64,000 nt of DNA, from assembly GCA_973895155.1 (NCBI GenBank), contig OZ316894.1, forward strand, positions 15,562,001-15,626,000. Reading direction: 5' to 3'. This DNA comes from Marsupella aquatica (lineage: Eukaryota > Marchantiophyta). A program made the translations under genes and the position numbers. This document shows, piece by piece, positions 11,529 to 22,813 of the stretch (positions are counted from its first letter, which is position 1; every line of letters begins with the position of its first letter). The notes under the pieces were generated by a model. That model was not told the origin of the DNA. It saw only the letters and a list, made by a program, of their open reading frames with translations, and ran no database searches.

Positions 11529-14500
11529 TGTGATGCCTAGCTAGGAATCACTAGGCCAGTTTAAATGATAAAATAAGGAGTAAACCCTGGAAACATATTA
11601 GTGTAGTAGCAAAAATATGGAAAATATAAACAATTAAGGGTGGCTATGGAACCCGAGCCGAGGCCGGAAGTAAAAACGCCGGGGGAGGGAACACGATTAG
11701 GTTAGGGCGCGCTAAGTGCCGGCGGCTATAGGTAACTAACCGGAAGGAAGACCAGTCAGGGAGGGGTAAGGATTGATCGCAAGGAATGGTGGCTCATTTG
11801 CAAGCACGAACTAAGCAGACGACTACGGGAGGCCAACTACTATCCATTGCTCAGGCAAGCACTCGGGGTGGAAGCAGATACCAAAAATCAATGCAAGAAG
11901 GGTATGAGCAACGTCAATCAAGCTGCTCATTTTTGGGGATGCCTATTAGAATGGGAAACTGAGTACATTGGGACCTACGAGGACAAAGAATCGGAGAGAG
12001 CCGCTTGGGAACGGTAGGAGCTCGCTCGACTGTGGGAGCTACAGAAGTCTGCCTTCTTAGGAGGAGAACTCATTATGGCTGAATTCTCGTGGACGCCTTC
12101 TGCCAACAAACTCGACGATCTTCTGTTTTGTGAGAACAGAATAGTCGGCATCCGGGAGGCCATCAACCGCTGCAACGACATACACTGGGAGTTGAAAGGT
12201 AGCACGGAGGGGCGGACAAAGGCAACGGTGCTAGGAGAAACATCCACGGAAGCCGCTATGAAGAGGAAAGGGAACATCAATGAAGAGACCACCCCTGCAA
12301 AGAGAACGAGGTCGGCGGCACCAAGGAAGCCAGCCGAGCAAGGGAGCAGGAGGCAGGAAGAAGCCAACGAAGAGGAGGTTGACCCCATCAATGCCGTTCC
12401 AACCAGGGATGACACCTGGAAAGGCTGGGCGGCGACCCTCCCCGAGGAAGTGCAATTACACTTTGCATGCGAGGAGGATGCATGCTTTACGGCTATGCAG
12501 ACTCGGAAGTACCAGGGCTTCATGGCCGGATCCGGCTTGGAAGCCTTCGTAAAGTTACCATGGCTAAAGCCGGAGGTGTCGGATTCAGACTTATTAGAAT
12601 TTGTGGGATCTTGGGAGCCCGAGACCAATTCCACAAGGGTGTATGGGAAAGAATTCTATCTCACTCCCCAAGTGATTGCCGAAGTGTTTGGCTTGCCGAC
12701 GGGCAATAAGACCAAAGTAGATACCTGGAAGACCTTGCCAGACAAGGAGTTCCGATTATTCCCAGGGCCATCAACTAAAAATGGCTTCTTTCAGAACACC
12801 TGCACCAACCCGCACATAGGAGAGATAATCGATTTCTTGCGGGTAACCATGCACTGCAACTTGCCGAAGCCAGAGATCGGCAAGGCACAGATTTACCTGG
12901 CGGAGAGGCCAGACCCCAGCCGGGACTACAATGGATACCTCCTCACCCAATTGAAGAAAATCTTGAAGGAGGAACAATAGGTGATTGGCAAGGGAAGCGT
13001 GTCCCGACTTGGCTATCATATGCCGCTGTTGTGCCGGTATGCTTGAAGTCAAATATTCGCCCCGGTACTTCCCGTGCAGGCAAGAGCACCAGAGGAGGTT
13101 CCAGAACCGAGGCCGGCAACAGAGAAACCGACCCAGCCCGATAGTCCTACAATCGAGCAGGTGTTTAGGCCGAGGAAGGAGGACTTGCCGATGCAGCAAC
13201 CAGGCATGCAAAATCTGCTGAAATTGCTGGAGAAGGAAAGGAGAACGACAACGGCAACGGGACCGGTACAAAATACTGCTCCCAAAGTTGGCCTAAGTCA
13301 ACTTACAAGGGAAAACCCCTTTACCGGGATCAAGGAGAGAAGGAGGCCGGAACACGAGCCGGGAGTCCGAATGTATGTAGGAGCCTCAAGTCCCGAAGCT
13401 GAGGAAAAACAGCCCGAAGCTCCTGGTCGCGACAGGGAGAAGAAGAGATCAACGTGGAAGCCGGAGGAACCAGGACCCGTGATCTGTGAGGCCGTGTTCA
13501 CGGTAAAACCAGGAGAGCAGCGGGGGGAGCCGGTAGTCCAAGCCGTAGAGGAGGCGGTAGAAGGCTACGAACATGATGACTCCGGCTACGGGTCAGACCA
13601 TCATGTTCTAGGAGTAAGGACCTGTGGCAGGTTCATCCCCACTCTTCCAAGAGTAGTTTGAGGGGACCCCACCCAACAGAGCAGCCCCGAGTCTTCTCCA
13701 CCAGATATCGCTCCCCCAAGCTTTGACGGCATAAAACAGATGGCACAAGAGTTTCAGGAGCGACTCAGGGAGGAAGAGAAGGCAGCCTTGGCTAGGGAGA
13801 AAGATTTACCAGGGGGAGAATGGCCAGAGCACATCAAGCGGCTTGCAGAAAAATAAAGCAGCCCTCCAGCCATGATAGAAGAAATCCGCAAGGCGGCTTG
13901 GGAACAAAGGCCGCAATGGGTGATGCCGATGACTTCTACTCACTCTGCCTATGCTAAAGAAAGAGCCATGGAGTACGGGGAGATGTGTGGGGAACTTGCG
14001 CTCAGCATCTTCGGGGAGGAGTTGGAGCAGGGACCCTTTTTCCAGAGGGAGATGTTGGAGAAGCGCCGATTAGAAGAAGCGGTGGCTTTGGAGAGAAGCA
14101 AGAAGGACAAGGTCATCCGTCGGCTTAGGGCAAGGGAAGCCAAGGTAGAAGACCTGAAGGCGGCCAAGAAAGCCCAAGATGAGCTGCGGATTAAGTGGCA
14201 TGAGCTAAACATCATGCAGGGGCAATTGGATACCGCGCAGTCTGATAATCAGATTATCAAGGATAAACTGACTCAGACCCAAGGAGAGTTGGCCGATGCG
14301 ATCAAGGAGAAGGAGAAGTGGAAGCGAGAGCTGAGAGATGCAGAGGAGGCCCACATAGCAGCCAACAACTGGGCCATGGCGGAGACCCAGAGAAGGGAGA
14401 GGGCGTTGAAGGGGGAGCTCGAGGATATCCGCGGAGCCCTTGAGCAGAAGGAGGCCGAGTTAGGAAAATCCTATCAGGCGATCATTGTGCTACGACAGGA

Positions 14501-16256
14501 GCTCGCATCCATGATGGCCAGCTTCAAGGCCAACCTCCGTGAGAAAGACGACCAGCTCGACCAGACTTATGCCAAGATGAATAAAATGGAGTTTGAGGTC
14601 GTAACGGAGCTTGACAAGGAGCTAAGAGCAACCCAGGAAGAGAGGGCTACCTTAAAAAAGAAGCTTGAGGAAGCCTAGAGAGAGTTGGAGGAAGCCTAGA
14701 AGGAGCGGGAGGAGGCGCGCAAGGACCTGGACAAATTGCAAGAGGAGTTGGAGGAAAGCACGCGGAAGATGGAGAAGTTACAGCGGCGAGCCAACAACCA
14801 AACGGAGCGGCTGAAGAAATAGGCCGCAGTATTTAAGTGCTTGGCTTCCTCAAGTCCAACTCCAATAGGGGCAACCAAGTTGCTAGGAGTAGTACTGGCC
14901 GAAGGACAAGCCGAGACACTCGCACCGGTGCCGGAGGTAAGTGGCAAGGGGAAGGGACCAGCTGCCAAAACAAGGAAGAAGAAAAAGCAAAAACCTTTTG
15001 AGTCGGGGAGTAACACGGCTTCTCAAGCCATCGTGACCAAGGAGGTAAACCCGACACCATCCTCAGGCAGGGTCACCACAGAGGATCCAACTGTCCTACA
15101 AGGCGGGGATGGCAAGGGCAAAGCCGGAATGCTCAGTGATGAAGCCGATGTACCAAATCCACCACTAGAATAGGCCAGGGAAGCCGTAACCATATTGGAG
15201 GCCGTGGCCGATGCTGAGGCCAAAGCCGAGGGTGGACCTAGTCAGGCCAATGGAGAGTTGACTCGGTCCGGAGCAGGTAATCTGTCAAAGGACGGACCTA
15301 CGGTAGTGGCTGCGGAGGAAGTGTTGGGGGCGTCCATTGAGGATCAGCCACCACTACCATGACGGTGGTGGAGGGCCGCTCCTTTTAAGGAGGGCGGACA
15401 TGGAGGGAGGAGGCGTGAGTGGGCAGGGCGGGCTCAGATCTCCAAGTTTAGAATTAGGATCAGGACCAGGAGGTGGCCCTGACACTTAGCTTAGTGGGAT
15501 TGCAGATCCACTGGTAAGAGCAACACTTGTGCTCCTGCCTCGCTGTACATAGGTAGATTACGGTCAGGTTAGATTAGGCTTACGCTGCAAGGAATTGGGC
15601 GGATCCACTGCCAGGATAAGTACCTGGGCAACGGGGGGGGGTTCACGGCCTTCTTCCTTAGCAAGTTTTTAGTGCACCAGCAGGACTAGGATCAAGTAGT
15701 TAAAGAAGCTCTTGGTTAGTTATGCTGTGACCCGTGTGTATATTCATGTTTCCTCATACTTAAGAGATGAATAGAGTTGACCTCACGGCTTAGTTCGCAG
15801 ATCTTGTGTATGAGAAGTATTGTTTGTATGGCAAGTGCATGGTATAACTCAGTCAGAAGGAGTCATTTTGCTATTTGTGTGTTGCATTAACTTGTTTGAA
15901 GATCGCCCACATCAACCTAGAAGGGAGTAAGCAAGGTAGTAAGAGTTGGATGTGTCGAGCTGAGAGAGGTCTTAGCGGCTTACCCAAGCCAGTTGGGGAT
16001 CATTCTGGTGGCGGAATCCAAACATACCTAAAGGGAGACTAGGAGAGGAGGACAATGGAAGGCATAGAAGAGGCCGGCTTCACATCTCATGACCCGATGA
16101 AGGATCTGTCCAGTATATGTGTGTAAAATGTTAGTCAAAGTTAGCAGCGTCCCATGCCGCTAAGCCGCGAAACCGGCCTCGCCAAGAGCAAAACCTGCAA
16201 GAATCGGCTTGTGCAAGGGGGTTTCTTGGGTTCAGGGAGCCATGGGACGCACCACA
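11529..16256 (+). repeat. Giant LTR of element A (copy A, about 4.7 kb)
   Basis: It begins TGTGATGCC and ends CACCACA, that is TG..CA. The same unit recurs at 42,812-47,445 plus 61,004-61,025 with many substitutions and small indels. It contains a long plus-strand ORF (listed separately). An LTR of this size with coding capacity is rare. Confidence 0.7.
11790..15362 (+). pseudogene. LTR-encoded coiled-coil protein, copy A (broken)
   Basis: All recognisable pieces share one frame. N-terminal: REANYYPLLRQAL and MSNVNQAAHFWG. Middle, about 12,430-12,950: LPWLKPEV, LLEFVGSWEPET, EFYLTPQVIAEVFGLPTG, LRVTMHCNLP, which resembles the plant 'putative transposon protein' (Transposase_32-like) fold. 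Then a proline/charge-rich linker. From about 13,870 to 14,830 comes a long heptad-type coiled coil rich in E, K, Q and A (KAQDELRIKWHELNIMQG, LKGELEDIRGALEQKEAE), then a basic, alanine-rich tail. Stops interrupt it at 12,015, 12,978, 13,044, 13,659, 14,676, 14,697, 14,820 and 15,171; most of those that can be compared with the copy at 43-46.5 kb correspond to CAG, CAA or CGA there. Function is unknown. The same strand as gag suggests expression from the LTR transcript. Confidence 0.65.
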
Positions 16257-16280
16257 TTTTTGGCGCTAGATGGAGGGGGC
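16257..16280 (+). other. Candidate primer-binding site of element A
   Basis: Directly after the LTR end comes TTTTTGGCGCTAGATGGAGG. The TGGCGC start is what a tRNA ending in GCGCCA would pair with. I cannot assign the tRNA, and the match is not checked against a tRNA set. Confidence 0.4.
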
Positions 16281-16324
16281 ATTTCTTAAGCCATGAGATA
16301 TGAAGTTAGGAAGCAGCGTAGGTA

Positions 16325-16707
16325 ATGACTGAACCTACGCCAAGGGAGGAAAGAGCGATTCAACGGGAGAGAGCTTGTCTACAGCAGCTCGCCGGGTGGC
16401 ATGATACACGACGGCGACTGAGAGGGGCATAAAGAGCTAGTAGCTCTGAAATTGAGAGTGGCATCGAAGAAGAAATACCAGAAGAGGAGTCGGTAAGGAG
16501 AAGTGAGTCCCCAACCAACATGGGGGAACCGGAGGCACAGCCAGAAGAGAGGCTAGGAACCAGACTGAGCCAAAGGTTGCGCATTCATTACAAGGCATTT
16601 CATGGGAGAGGAGATGAGGATCCAGACGAATGGTTGGATGACTTCGAGGGAACCGCTGCAGCAAATGGAGAATCGGCCATCAAGATGCAAATTCTTCCCG
16701 GCCTGTT
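16325..16707 (+). pseudogene. gag of element A, N-terminal part
   Basis: An ATG at 16,325 opens a frame with MTEPTPREERAIQRER. A TAA near 16,430 breaks it (CAA in an intact version is plausible). It continues with LSQRLRIHYKAFHGRG and EWLDDFEGTAAANGES, the start of a Ty3/gypsy capsid domain. Coding stops abruptly at the MULE insertion (target CGGCCTGTT, 16,699-16,707) and resumes in the same sense at 20,866. Confidence 0.65.
16699..16707. other. Target-site duplication of the MULE, left copy
   Basis: CGGCCTGTT, nine bases, repeated exactly at 20,857-20,865. Nine-base duplications are typical of Mutator-like elements. Removing the insert and one copy restores the capsid reading frame, which supports the boundary. 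Confidence 0.85.
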
Positions 16708-16890
16708 GGGCCTGACCTCCGTGACAGGAAACAGTAAACAGGAAAAATCATAACAGGAAAAATCAAGGAAGATAACAGGAGTTTTTGCCCTCACAACAAA
16801 AAAAATATTTTATTTTCAAGAGCCAAAAATATATTTTCTATGATATTCATGATCCAGGCTATCGCTTTTTGTCATAATGGGATAAGTTTA

Positions 16891-16907
16891 CTAGCGTCGT
16901 GCGCTAG
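16891..16907. repeat. AGCGCC-type palindrome outside the array
   Basis: CTAGCGTCGTGCGCTAG. Further partial members inside the same MULE lie near 17,073, 17,792-17,808 (ATAGCCCTAGGCGCTAT), 17,850 and 19,632, with a clearer one at 19,699-19,712 (AGCGCCAGGCGCT). Confidence 0.6.
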
Positions 16908-17989
16908 CCAAAATACAATGATACGTTTTCATATTAGTTGCAAGGGTTATAATTAGCAAATTACATCACATGTTAGGCAAACAAAATGTGCATTGTTTAT
17001 TGGAAAGTATGTAATTTGTATTTTGTCAGTGGATACTTAGCATTTTGGCAAGGGTTATCATTAACACCCCCTCCCGACGCTAGTCAAAATACCATCATAG
17101 TTTTTACATAGTCACAAGATTTACAATTAACATACAACAAATTCCTATGTTTGTTGAACTCTTACAAAAATGCAATATACTTCTCCTATAAACCAAGTGC
17201 GTCTTTCTTGCATTTGGCCAAATCTGATCCTCTTTAAATTCTAAGGGGGAGACTTAAAGTGTACATCATCATCAAGATTATTGAAAGAGTGCTTACGTGA
17301 GGGACACAGTCTTGGCCAAAAAACTCCTCATTTGGAATATTTTTTATCTAATTCCTAATTAAATCAAGTAATACATATTTTATATTTTTCAAGTTGTTGA
17401 TTCTATATATGTGGGTTGTTGTTATTTTCATAAAAAAAATTAGAATTACTTCTAAATTATTCTCATAAGAAGGTGAGGTGCTTAAGAAAATGAGAAAAGT
17501 TTTAGGCTACAATAGGATTAGAGTTTGACACTCTCTAGCAACCCCAAAATATCTAGTATAGTGTTAGGAAAATATGATAGTAATGTCATACTCTACTATA
17601 CAAATTGGCGTAATTTGATGTGTTTAAAGGTCATGAAGATCAAACTCTTGGATTAAATCTAGAAATAAATCCCATAATAGCTCCAGATGCAAAAGAAATT
17701 GAGACAAATTGAATATATTTATATGATATAATTCCTAATTTAGTACCTAATTGCTATCTCAATAGTCCTAAAATCTTGTGCAGAATGTATAATAGCCCTA
17801 GGCGCTATCGTAAATCATATTTATTTGACGTATTGATTGATAAAAGTATTAGGTGCTATCATCAAATGACACATTTATGTGTAGAAACATCCATCATTTT
17901 TTAAAGAAACTTTGGCACAAGAGTTAATTACAAGAAATAATAAACATAAATCCACAAAACAAATTTAATAAAAAAGATAAAAAAGATAC

Positions 17990-19412
17990 AAATGTTACTA
18001 GCCTCGGGTGCTGGTAATATCTTACTTGGCTTGATCCCCTCTAAGAATGATATTATTTTAAGAATTTTTCTACAAAAAATTGAGCTAAAATTAGTATAAA
18101 ACATTTAAAAATGTTACTAGCGCCGAGAGCTAGTAATATTCAAGTCACCAAGACACTCCAAAATGACACTATATGAGTGCATGTTTACAAAAGATAAGTA
18201 AGCAAAGAGTAAAAAAAATGATAAAATATTACTAGCGCCAAGAGCTAGTAATGTCACACCCACCTAGACCCTCCAAAATGACACTATTTTGAGTGTCTTT
18301 ATGGGAAAAAATTAAGCAAAAAAGGCTATAAAAATAAATTAACATTACTAGCGCCCGGAGCTAGTAATGTCACACTTGCTTGGACCCTTTAAAATAACAT
18401 CATATTGAGTGTATTTATGAGAAAATTTTACAAAAATTGGGCTATAAAAATAAATTAACATTACTAGCGCCCGGAGCTAGTAATGTCACACTCACTTGGA
18501 CCCTTTAAAATAACATCATATTGAGTGTATTTATGAGAATTTTTTTAGAAAATTGGGCTATAAAAATAAATCAACATTACTAGCGCCGGGAGCTAGTAAT
18601 GTCACACTCGCTTGGACTCTTTAAAATAACATCATATTGAGTGTATTTATGAGAAATTTTTAGAAAATTGGGCTCTAAAAATGAATTAACATTACTAGCG
18701 CCGGGCGCTAGTAATGTCACACTCGCTTGGACTCTTTAAAATAACATCATATTGAGTGTATTTATGAGAAAATTTTACAAAAATTGGGCTATAAAAATAA
18801 ATTAACATTACTAGCGCCGGGCGCTAGTAATATCACACTCGCTTGGACCCTTTAAAATAACATCATATTGAGTGTATTTATGAGAAAATTTTACAAAAAT
18901 TGGGCTATAAAAATAAATTAACATTACTAGCGCCGGGAGCTAGTAATGTCACACTCGCTTGGACCCTTTAAAATAACATCATATTGAGTGTATTTATGAG
19001 AATTTTTTTAGAAAATTGGGCTATAAAAATAAATTAACATTACTAGCGCCAGGAGCTAGTAATGTTACACTCGCTTGGACCCTTTAAAATAACATCATAT
19101 TGAGTGTATTTATGAGAAATTTTTTAGAAAATTGAGCTATAAAAATAAATTAACATTACTAGCGCCGGGAGCTAGTAATGTCACACTCGCTTGGACCCTT
19201 TAAAATAACATCATATTGAGTGTATTTATGAGAATTTTTTTAGAAAATTGGGCTATAAAAATAAATTAACATTACTAGCGCCGGGAGCTAGTAATGTCAC
19301 ACTTGCTTGGACCCTCCATAATAGCACCATTTTGAGAAATTTACAAGAGAAATTTTACGCAAAAAATGTAGAAAAACAAAGGAACATTACTAGCGCCAAA
19401 AGCTAGTAATGT
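17990..19412. repeat. 116-bp satellite array, 13 units, each with one palindrome
   Basis: Palindromes start at 17,996, 18,115, 18,230, 18,346, 18,462, 18,578, 18,693, 18,809, 18,925, 19,041, 19,157, 19,273 and 19,388, so the period is 115-119 bases. The outer arms (TACTAGC and GCTAGTA) are kept in units 2-13. The centre varies: GCCGGGCGC in units 7-8, GCCGGGAGC in 6, 9, 11 and 12, GCCCGGAGC in 4-5, and GCCAAAAGC at the right edge. The linker is AT-rich (TTTAAAATAACATCAT, GGGCTATAAAAATAAATTAA). The middle units are most alike and the edges most diverged, as expected for unequal exchange. The array lies wholly inside the MULE. Confidence 0.9.
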
Positions 19413-20856
19413 GACTTTGGCCCAAACCCTCTAGAAAAACAATTTTTTTGAGTCTGTGAGCTTTAATTATTTACTGATATACCACCTATTTCACTAGTAG
19501 TATTACCGTTTTATCTCTTGTGTTTGCTATTGTTGTTAAATACACCAAAGGATATTTTGGAAGGTCATGCAATTTTGCAAGTAATAAAGAAATATCTATG
19601 TAAATGAGACCTCACCAAAGAGGACTCTTTGTTGGCGTTGAGTGCTACTATGGTAATATGAACAAAAATGACTATAGCCTGAAGGATATATTTTGATAAG
19701 CGCCAGGCGCTGCTATAAATTTTGGTCAAAACCAATGGCTCTAATTATCAATTTATTATATTACTTTGTGGTGCTACTATATTATATCATCATTTGTAAC
19801 GTTTTAATGGTTATATTATCACTAATATTATCTAATGTCACGGCTACTGACCTTGTTACTAGAAAAAAAGAACATAGCATCCTCTAATGGTCTAAGGCGG
19901 TTTAATCAAAATTTACAATATGTCAAACTCCTCATCATTGGTTAGAGCATTCAAATGACCAGAGTGTATTGCATTTGATAGCAAGAGTATATCTTTTTGC
20001 TCACATCACTCTACGTGAGGATGTTAACCTTTGGTCAATCCACACATTTACAATCTTCTCGGTAGTACTTTGGAAGATGCATGGAACCCTTGATATGATG
20101 TGCTCCTTTATCGATAGTTTCTCACTACTAGACGTCCAAATCAAAGTATGATTCAATATAATTCAAGTTAGTTTGAGCATGATAATTAGGGTGTCTAAAG
20201 GGGAATAAACTTTTGTCTTATAATCTTTATATAGTTTTGACGTCGTGCACGATAGGTTTGAGCGTGAATATTGGTATATACATAGATGAACTAACAGTTT
20301 CTTTGGTCATAATGTTATATACAACAATCCTCTTGGCGGACCACCATATATGGAGTGTCTACGCTTAGCAAAGGAATGAAGACTCAATCAGCAAGACAAT
20401 CTCATCTCCCGTCTCATCTATAGGGGAAGAGCAAGTTCATTGATTATCCTTAGATGTCAATGGAGATGCACTAGAGTTGGCTTGCGCTAAATGAGGGATC
20501 AGCTTGAGAGAGCATAACATTCCAGATCCAAACACTCAAGAATTGCAAATACTTACTTGGTTAGGATTTATATGTACTTCTATTGCTCTTGTGATGATTT
20601 TTGTTGCAAGCATTCTTGAGCTATTATCAAATGATGCCTTCATGTGTAGAAAATCTTTGGCGCTAGTAAAGATTTATGTCTATAATAATTGTATCTGTTA
20701 CATATATTACAGTTGCTCAGTTCAAATTGTAGTGTAATTTTGGTCCTTAAAGAGGGAATTTTCTTTCGGCATTGCGCACAAAACTCCTGTTATCTTTGAC
20801 CATTTTTGCTGTTATGATAATTCCTGTTTACTGTTTCCTGTCACGGGGAAAAACCT

Positions 20857-20865
20857 CGGCCTGTT
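20857..20865. other. Target-site duplication of the MULE, right copy
   Basis: CGGCCTGTT, the exact partner of 16,699-16,707; coding sequence of gag resumes within it. Confidence 0.85.
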
Positions 20866-21736
20866 CAAGGGTGAGGCTAGGCCCTGGTACAAAGCATTGG
20901 ATGTGGAAGATCAAGCCATCTGGCATACCTTCAAATCACTATTTGTAAAGGAGTTTCGACCCATTGGAACCTCAGAGCTAGCAGTGCTGAAGTTGGGACG
21001 ACTTCGGTTCAAGGAGAACAAATCCTTCAAGAAGTTCTTGCAATGCTTCCAAAAGCTGGTAAGACGTACAAAGACCAATGCGTCTGAAGGTATGCAACTT
21101 CAATGGTTGGTGAATGCTTTACCGCAGAAGATGAGTTTTGCAATTAGGAAGGAGAACCTAGAGACTTTAGCCGAGGCAATTAGGAATATTCAATTGTACA
21201 TTAATGCAGATATCACAAGCCGGAAGAAACAGCTCAAGTCTGAGAGTTCCTCATCGGAGGAAGGATCACCACATAAGAAAAAAGATAAGAAAAAGAAACA
21301 TTCTAAGAAGTCAAGAAGTGATAACTCAAGCTCGGATAGTGGAAGTAGCAAGAGTGAGTCATCTTCTAGTTTTGAAGAAGAAAAATCCAGGAAAAAGAAG
21401 GGCAGAAGGAGGGGGAAGTTGAAAGTCAAGCTAGAGGCTAAAATGCCAGATAACATCGTAGCTCTTACCGAGCAGCTTAAGGCTATAATAGCAGAGGTAA
21501 AGCCAAAGAAGAAAGTAGTACTGGAAGATAGCTCTGTATGGTGTGCCTTATGTTATAAAACCGGACACCATAAAGATGCATGTCCTAAACTCACTACTAG
21601 TCATGTTCGGCATATAGCTGAGGTCAGACCGTGTCAAGGAGAAGTAGAGTACTTTCTAGGGGATGCCGTTGATAGTGTTTTTGGCATCAGTGAGACTGGA
21701 GCACGAGACCTATCCAACCGACCTGCATCTCTCTAG
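20866..21736 (+). pseudogene. gag of element A, C-terminal part with zinc knuckle
   Basis: Continues the capsid domain (GEARPWYKAL, FKSLFVKEFRP, LQWLVNALPQKMSFAIR). A long serine/lysine/glutamate-rich linker follows (about 21,230-21,420). Next is one CCHC zinc knuckle, CALCYKTGHHKDAC, which binds genomic RNA in retrotransposon nucleocapsids. The frame closes with TAG at 21,734. The protease, RT and integrase genes that should follow are cut off by CACTA-1 at 21,853. Confidence 0.8.
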
Positions 21737-21852
21737 TCAGGAACAATCCGGGCATGATTGTAAATTTGAATGACTTACAATATATGTGCGTTGGATGCAG
21801 ACAACAGACTATGGATGGGAGCATGGAGTAATTAGGGCTTTCTTTTGCTGAT

Positions 21853-22350
21853 CACTACAACATATTTGACACTTTTGCGAAGGTATTTTTGTTGACGCTC
21901 TTATATTTCCGATGGGCGGGGCTTGGCATAATTTGCGAATCAACCCGCATCGCAATTTGCGATTCTATCCCTGTTGCAAAGATAATACTTGAAGCGCATT
22001 ATATTGCTAATACGTTGCAAAGTAAGTGATTTTGCAATTTTTACCGAAATGCACCGAATGGAAATGCGCCTTTTGAAGACGCCAAAATTGCTCGCTGACT
22101 CCAAAACTAAATGATGTAAATATTTGCGAAAGAAGGTTGGATTGAAAATGTTTTGCGATAGTACTTGTTTGACAAGTTTAAGAATATTGGAGGATGGAAG
22201 ATTTGCGAAACGGTGAGAATATGAAATTTGTGATTGATTTTGCAGCACAAGTTTGCGAATAGTATAGTATGGAAATATTGAGAAACGAGAAGCTTCATAG
22301 AAATTGCGAGTCCGCTGAGATTTTGTGAGCTTCGCAAATTGTTCACAAAC
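21853..22350. repeat. CACTA-1 left terminus and subterminal TTTGCGA repeats
   Basis: After the terminus, TTTGCGA or its inverse TCGCAAA recurs about ten times, for example near 21,873, 21,935, 21,955, 22,121, 22,152, 22,202, 22,252 and 22,335. Subterminal repeats in both orientations bind the TNPA protein in En/Spm-type elements; that role here is inference. Confidence 0.7.
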
Positions 22351-22373
22351 TAAAAATTAAGATTATTGTGAGG

Positions 22374-22560
22374 TGAGACAATGAAGAGGGTGGATGGTCC
22401 AATATATGGATGGGGCAGGAGGGAAGAGGAAGGGAGGATGGAGGGAGGTACAATGAAGGATGGAAAAGGGAGGGAGTACAATGGAAGAGGAAGGAGGGAG
22501 GAGAAAAGAGGAAGGGAGGAGGAGGGATAGACGTACCACGGAGGAGGGAAACACGAGGGT
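22374..22560. repeat. Purine-rich (G/A) tract
   Basis: About 185 bases nearly all G and A on the plus strand (GGGAGGATGG, GGAAGGAGGGAGGAG). It lies between the CACTA-1 subterminal repeats and the 3' end of the transposase gene. It has triplex and G-quadruplex potential. Confidence 0.7.
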
Positions 22561-22813
22561 GACAATGAAAATTATGGAATAAGTAGGAAATAAGTTATAT
22601 TGAGCAACAAAGGTTAGATAGAAAATTGCATGTAAAATTCACAAGTGATTACAATAAAACAGTACAATACATATGTCATGAGTATGACTCATTCAAAAGT
22701 GAATGGCAAATATAAATATAGACAATAATTTTTTTATATCACCAAACATGAACAAATCAAATATAACATGAACAAATGTCTAGGTTGGACCCAAGTGCAT
22801 ATAAATATGTCCC

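Larger units (their letters stand above)
16708..20856. mobile_element. Non-autonomous MULE-like DNA transposon (4,149 bp)
   Basis: It is flanked by the nine-base duplication CGGCCTGTT. The ends are inverted repeats: the left side (16,719-16,790) reads CCGTGACAGGAAACAGTAAA and, inverted, the right side (20,770-20,846) reads the same. Both continue with related CATAACAG, AAAAAT and GATAACAGGAGTTTT stretches for about 70 bases. The outermost ten bases on each side are less alike. There is no transposase. The inside is AT-rich and holds 13 palindrome-containing 116-base tandem units (17,990-19,412) and further single palindromes. It sits in the gag of element A. Long inverted ends, a 9-bp target and no ORF point to a Mutator-type passenger. 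The decayed transposase at 6.5-10 kb, which has the same palindromes in its intron, could be its autonomous relative. Confidence 0.8.
11529..21852 (+). mobile_element. Element A: LTR retrotransposon, 5' part, split by a MULE and cut by CACTA-1
   Basis: It consists of a giant LTR (11,529-16,256), a primer-site-like sequence (from 16,257), and a gag gene (16,325-21,736) split by a 4.1-kb MULE. Everything after 21,852 is displaced by CACTA-1. Pol and the 3' LTR are not in the window. It starts TGTGATGCC and is preceded by AAGGC (11,524-11,528), which should be the target duplication. The LTR call rests on comparison with the second copy at 42,812-61,025, which has the same ends, no internal region and its own 5-bp duplication. 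Confidence 0.75.

Noticed and set aside
17990-19412. CRISPR-like look of regularly spaced palindromes
   Set aside because: The 116-bp units repeat as a whole, including the linkers, and the sequence is plant transposon DNA; it is a satellite and not repeats with unique spacers.
21853-22350. Continuation of element A pol after the gag stop
   Set aside because: A CACTA terminus begins at 21,853 and the following sequence is subterminal repeats with no protease or RT motif.
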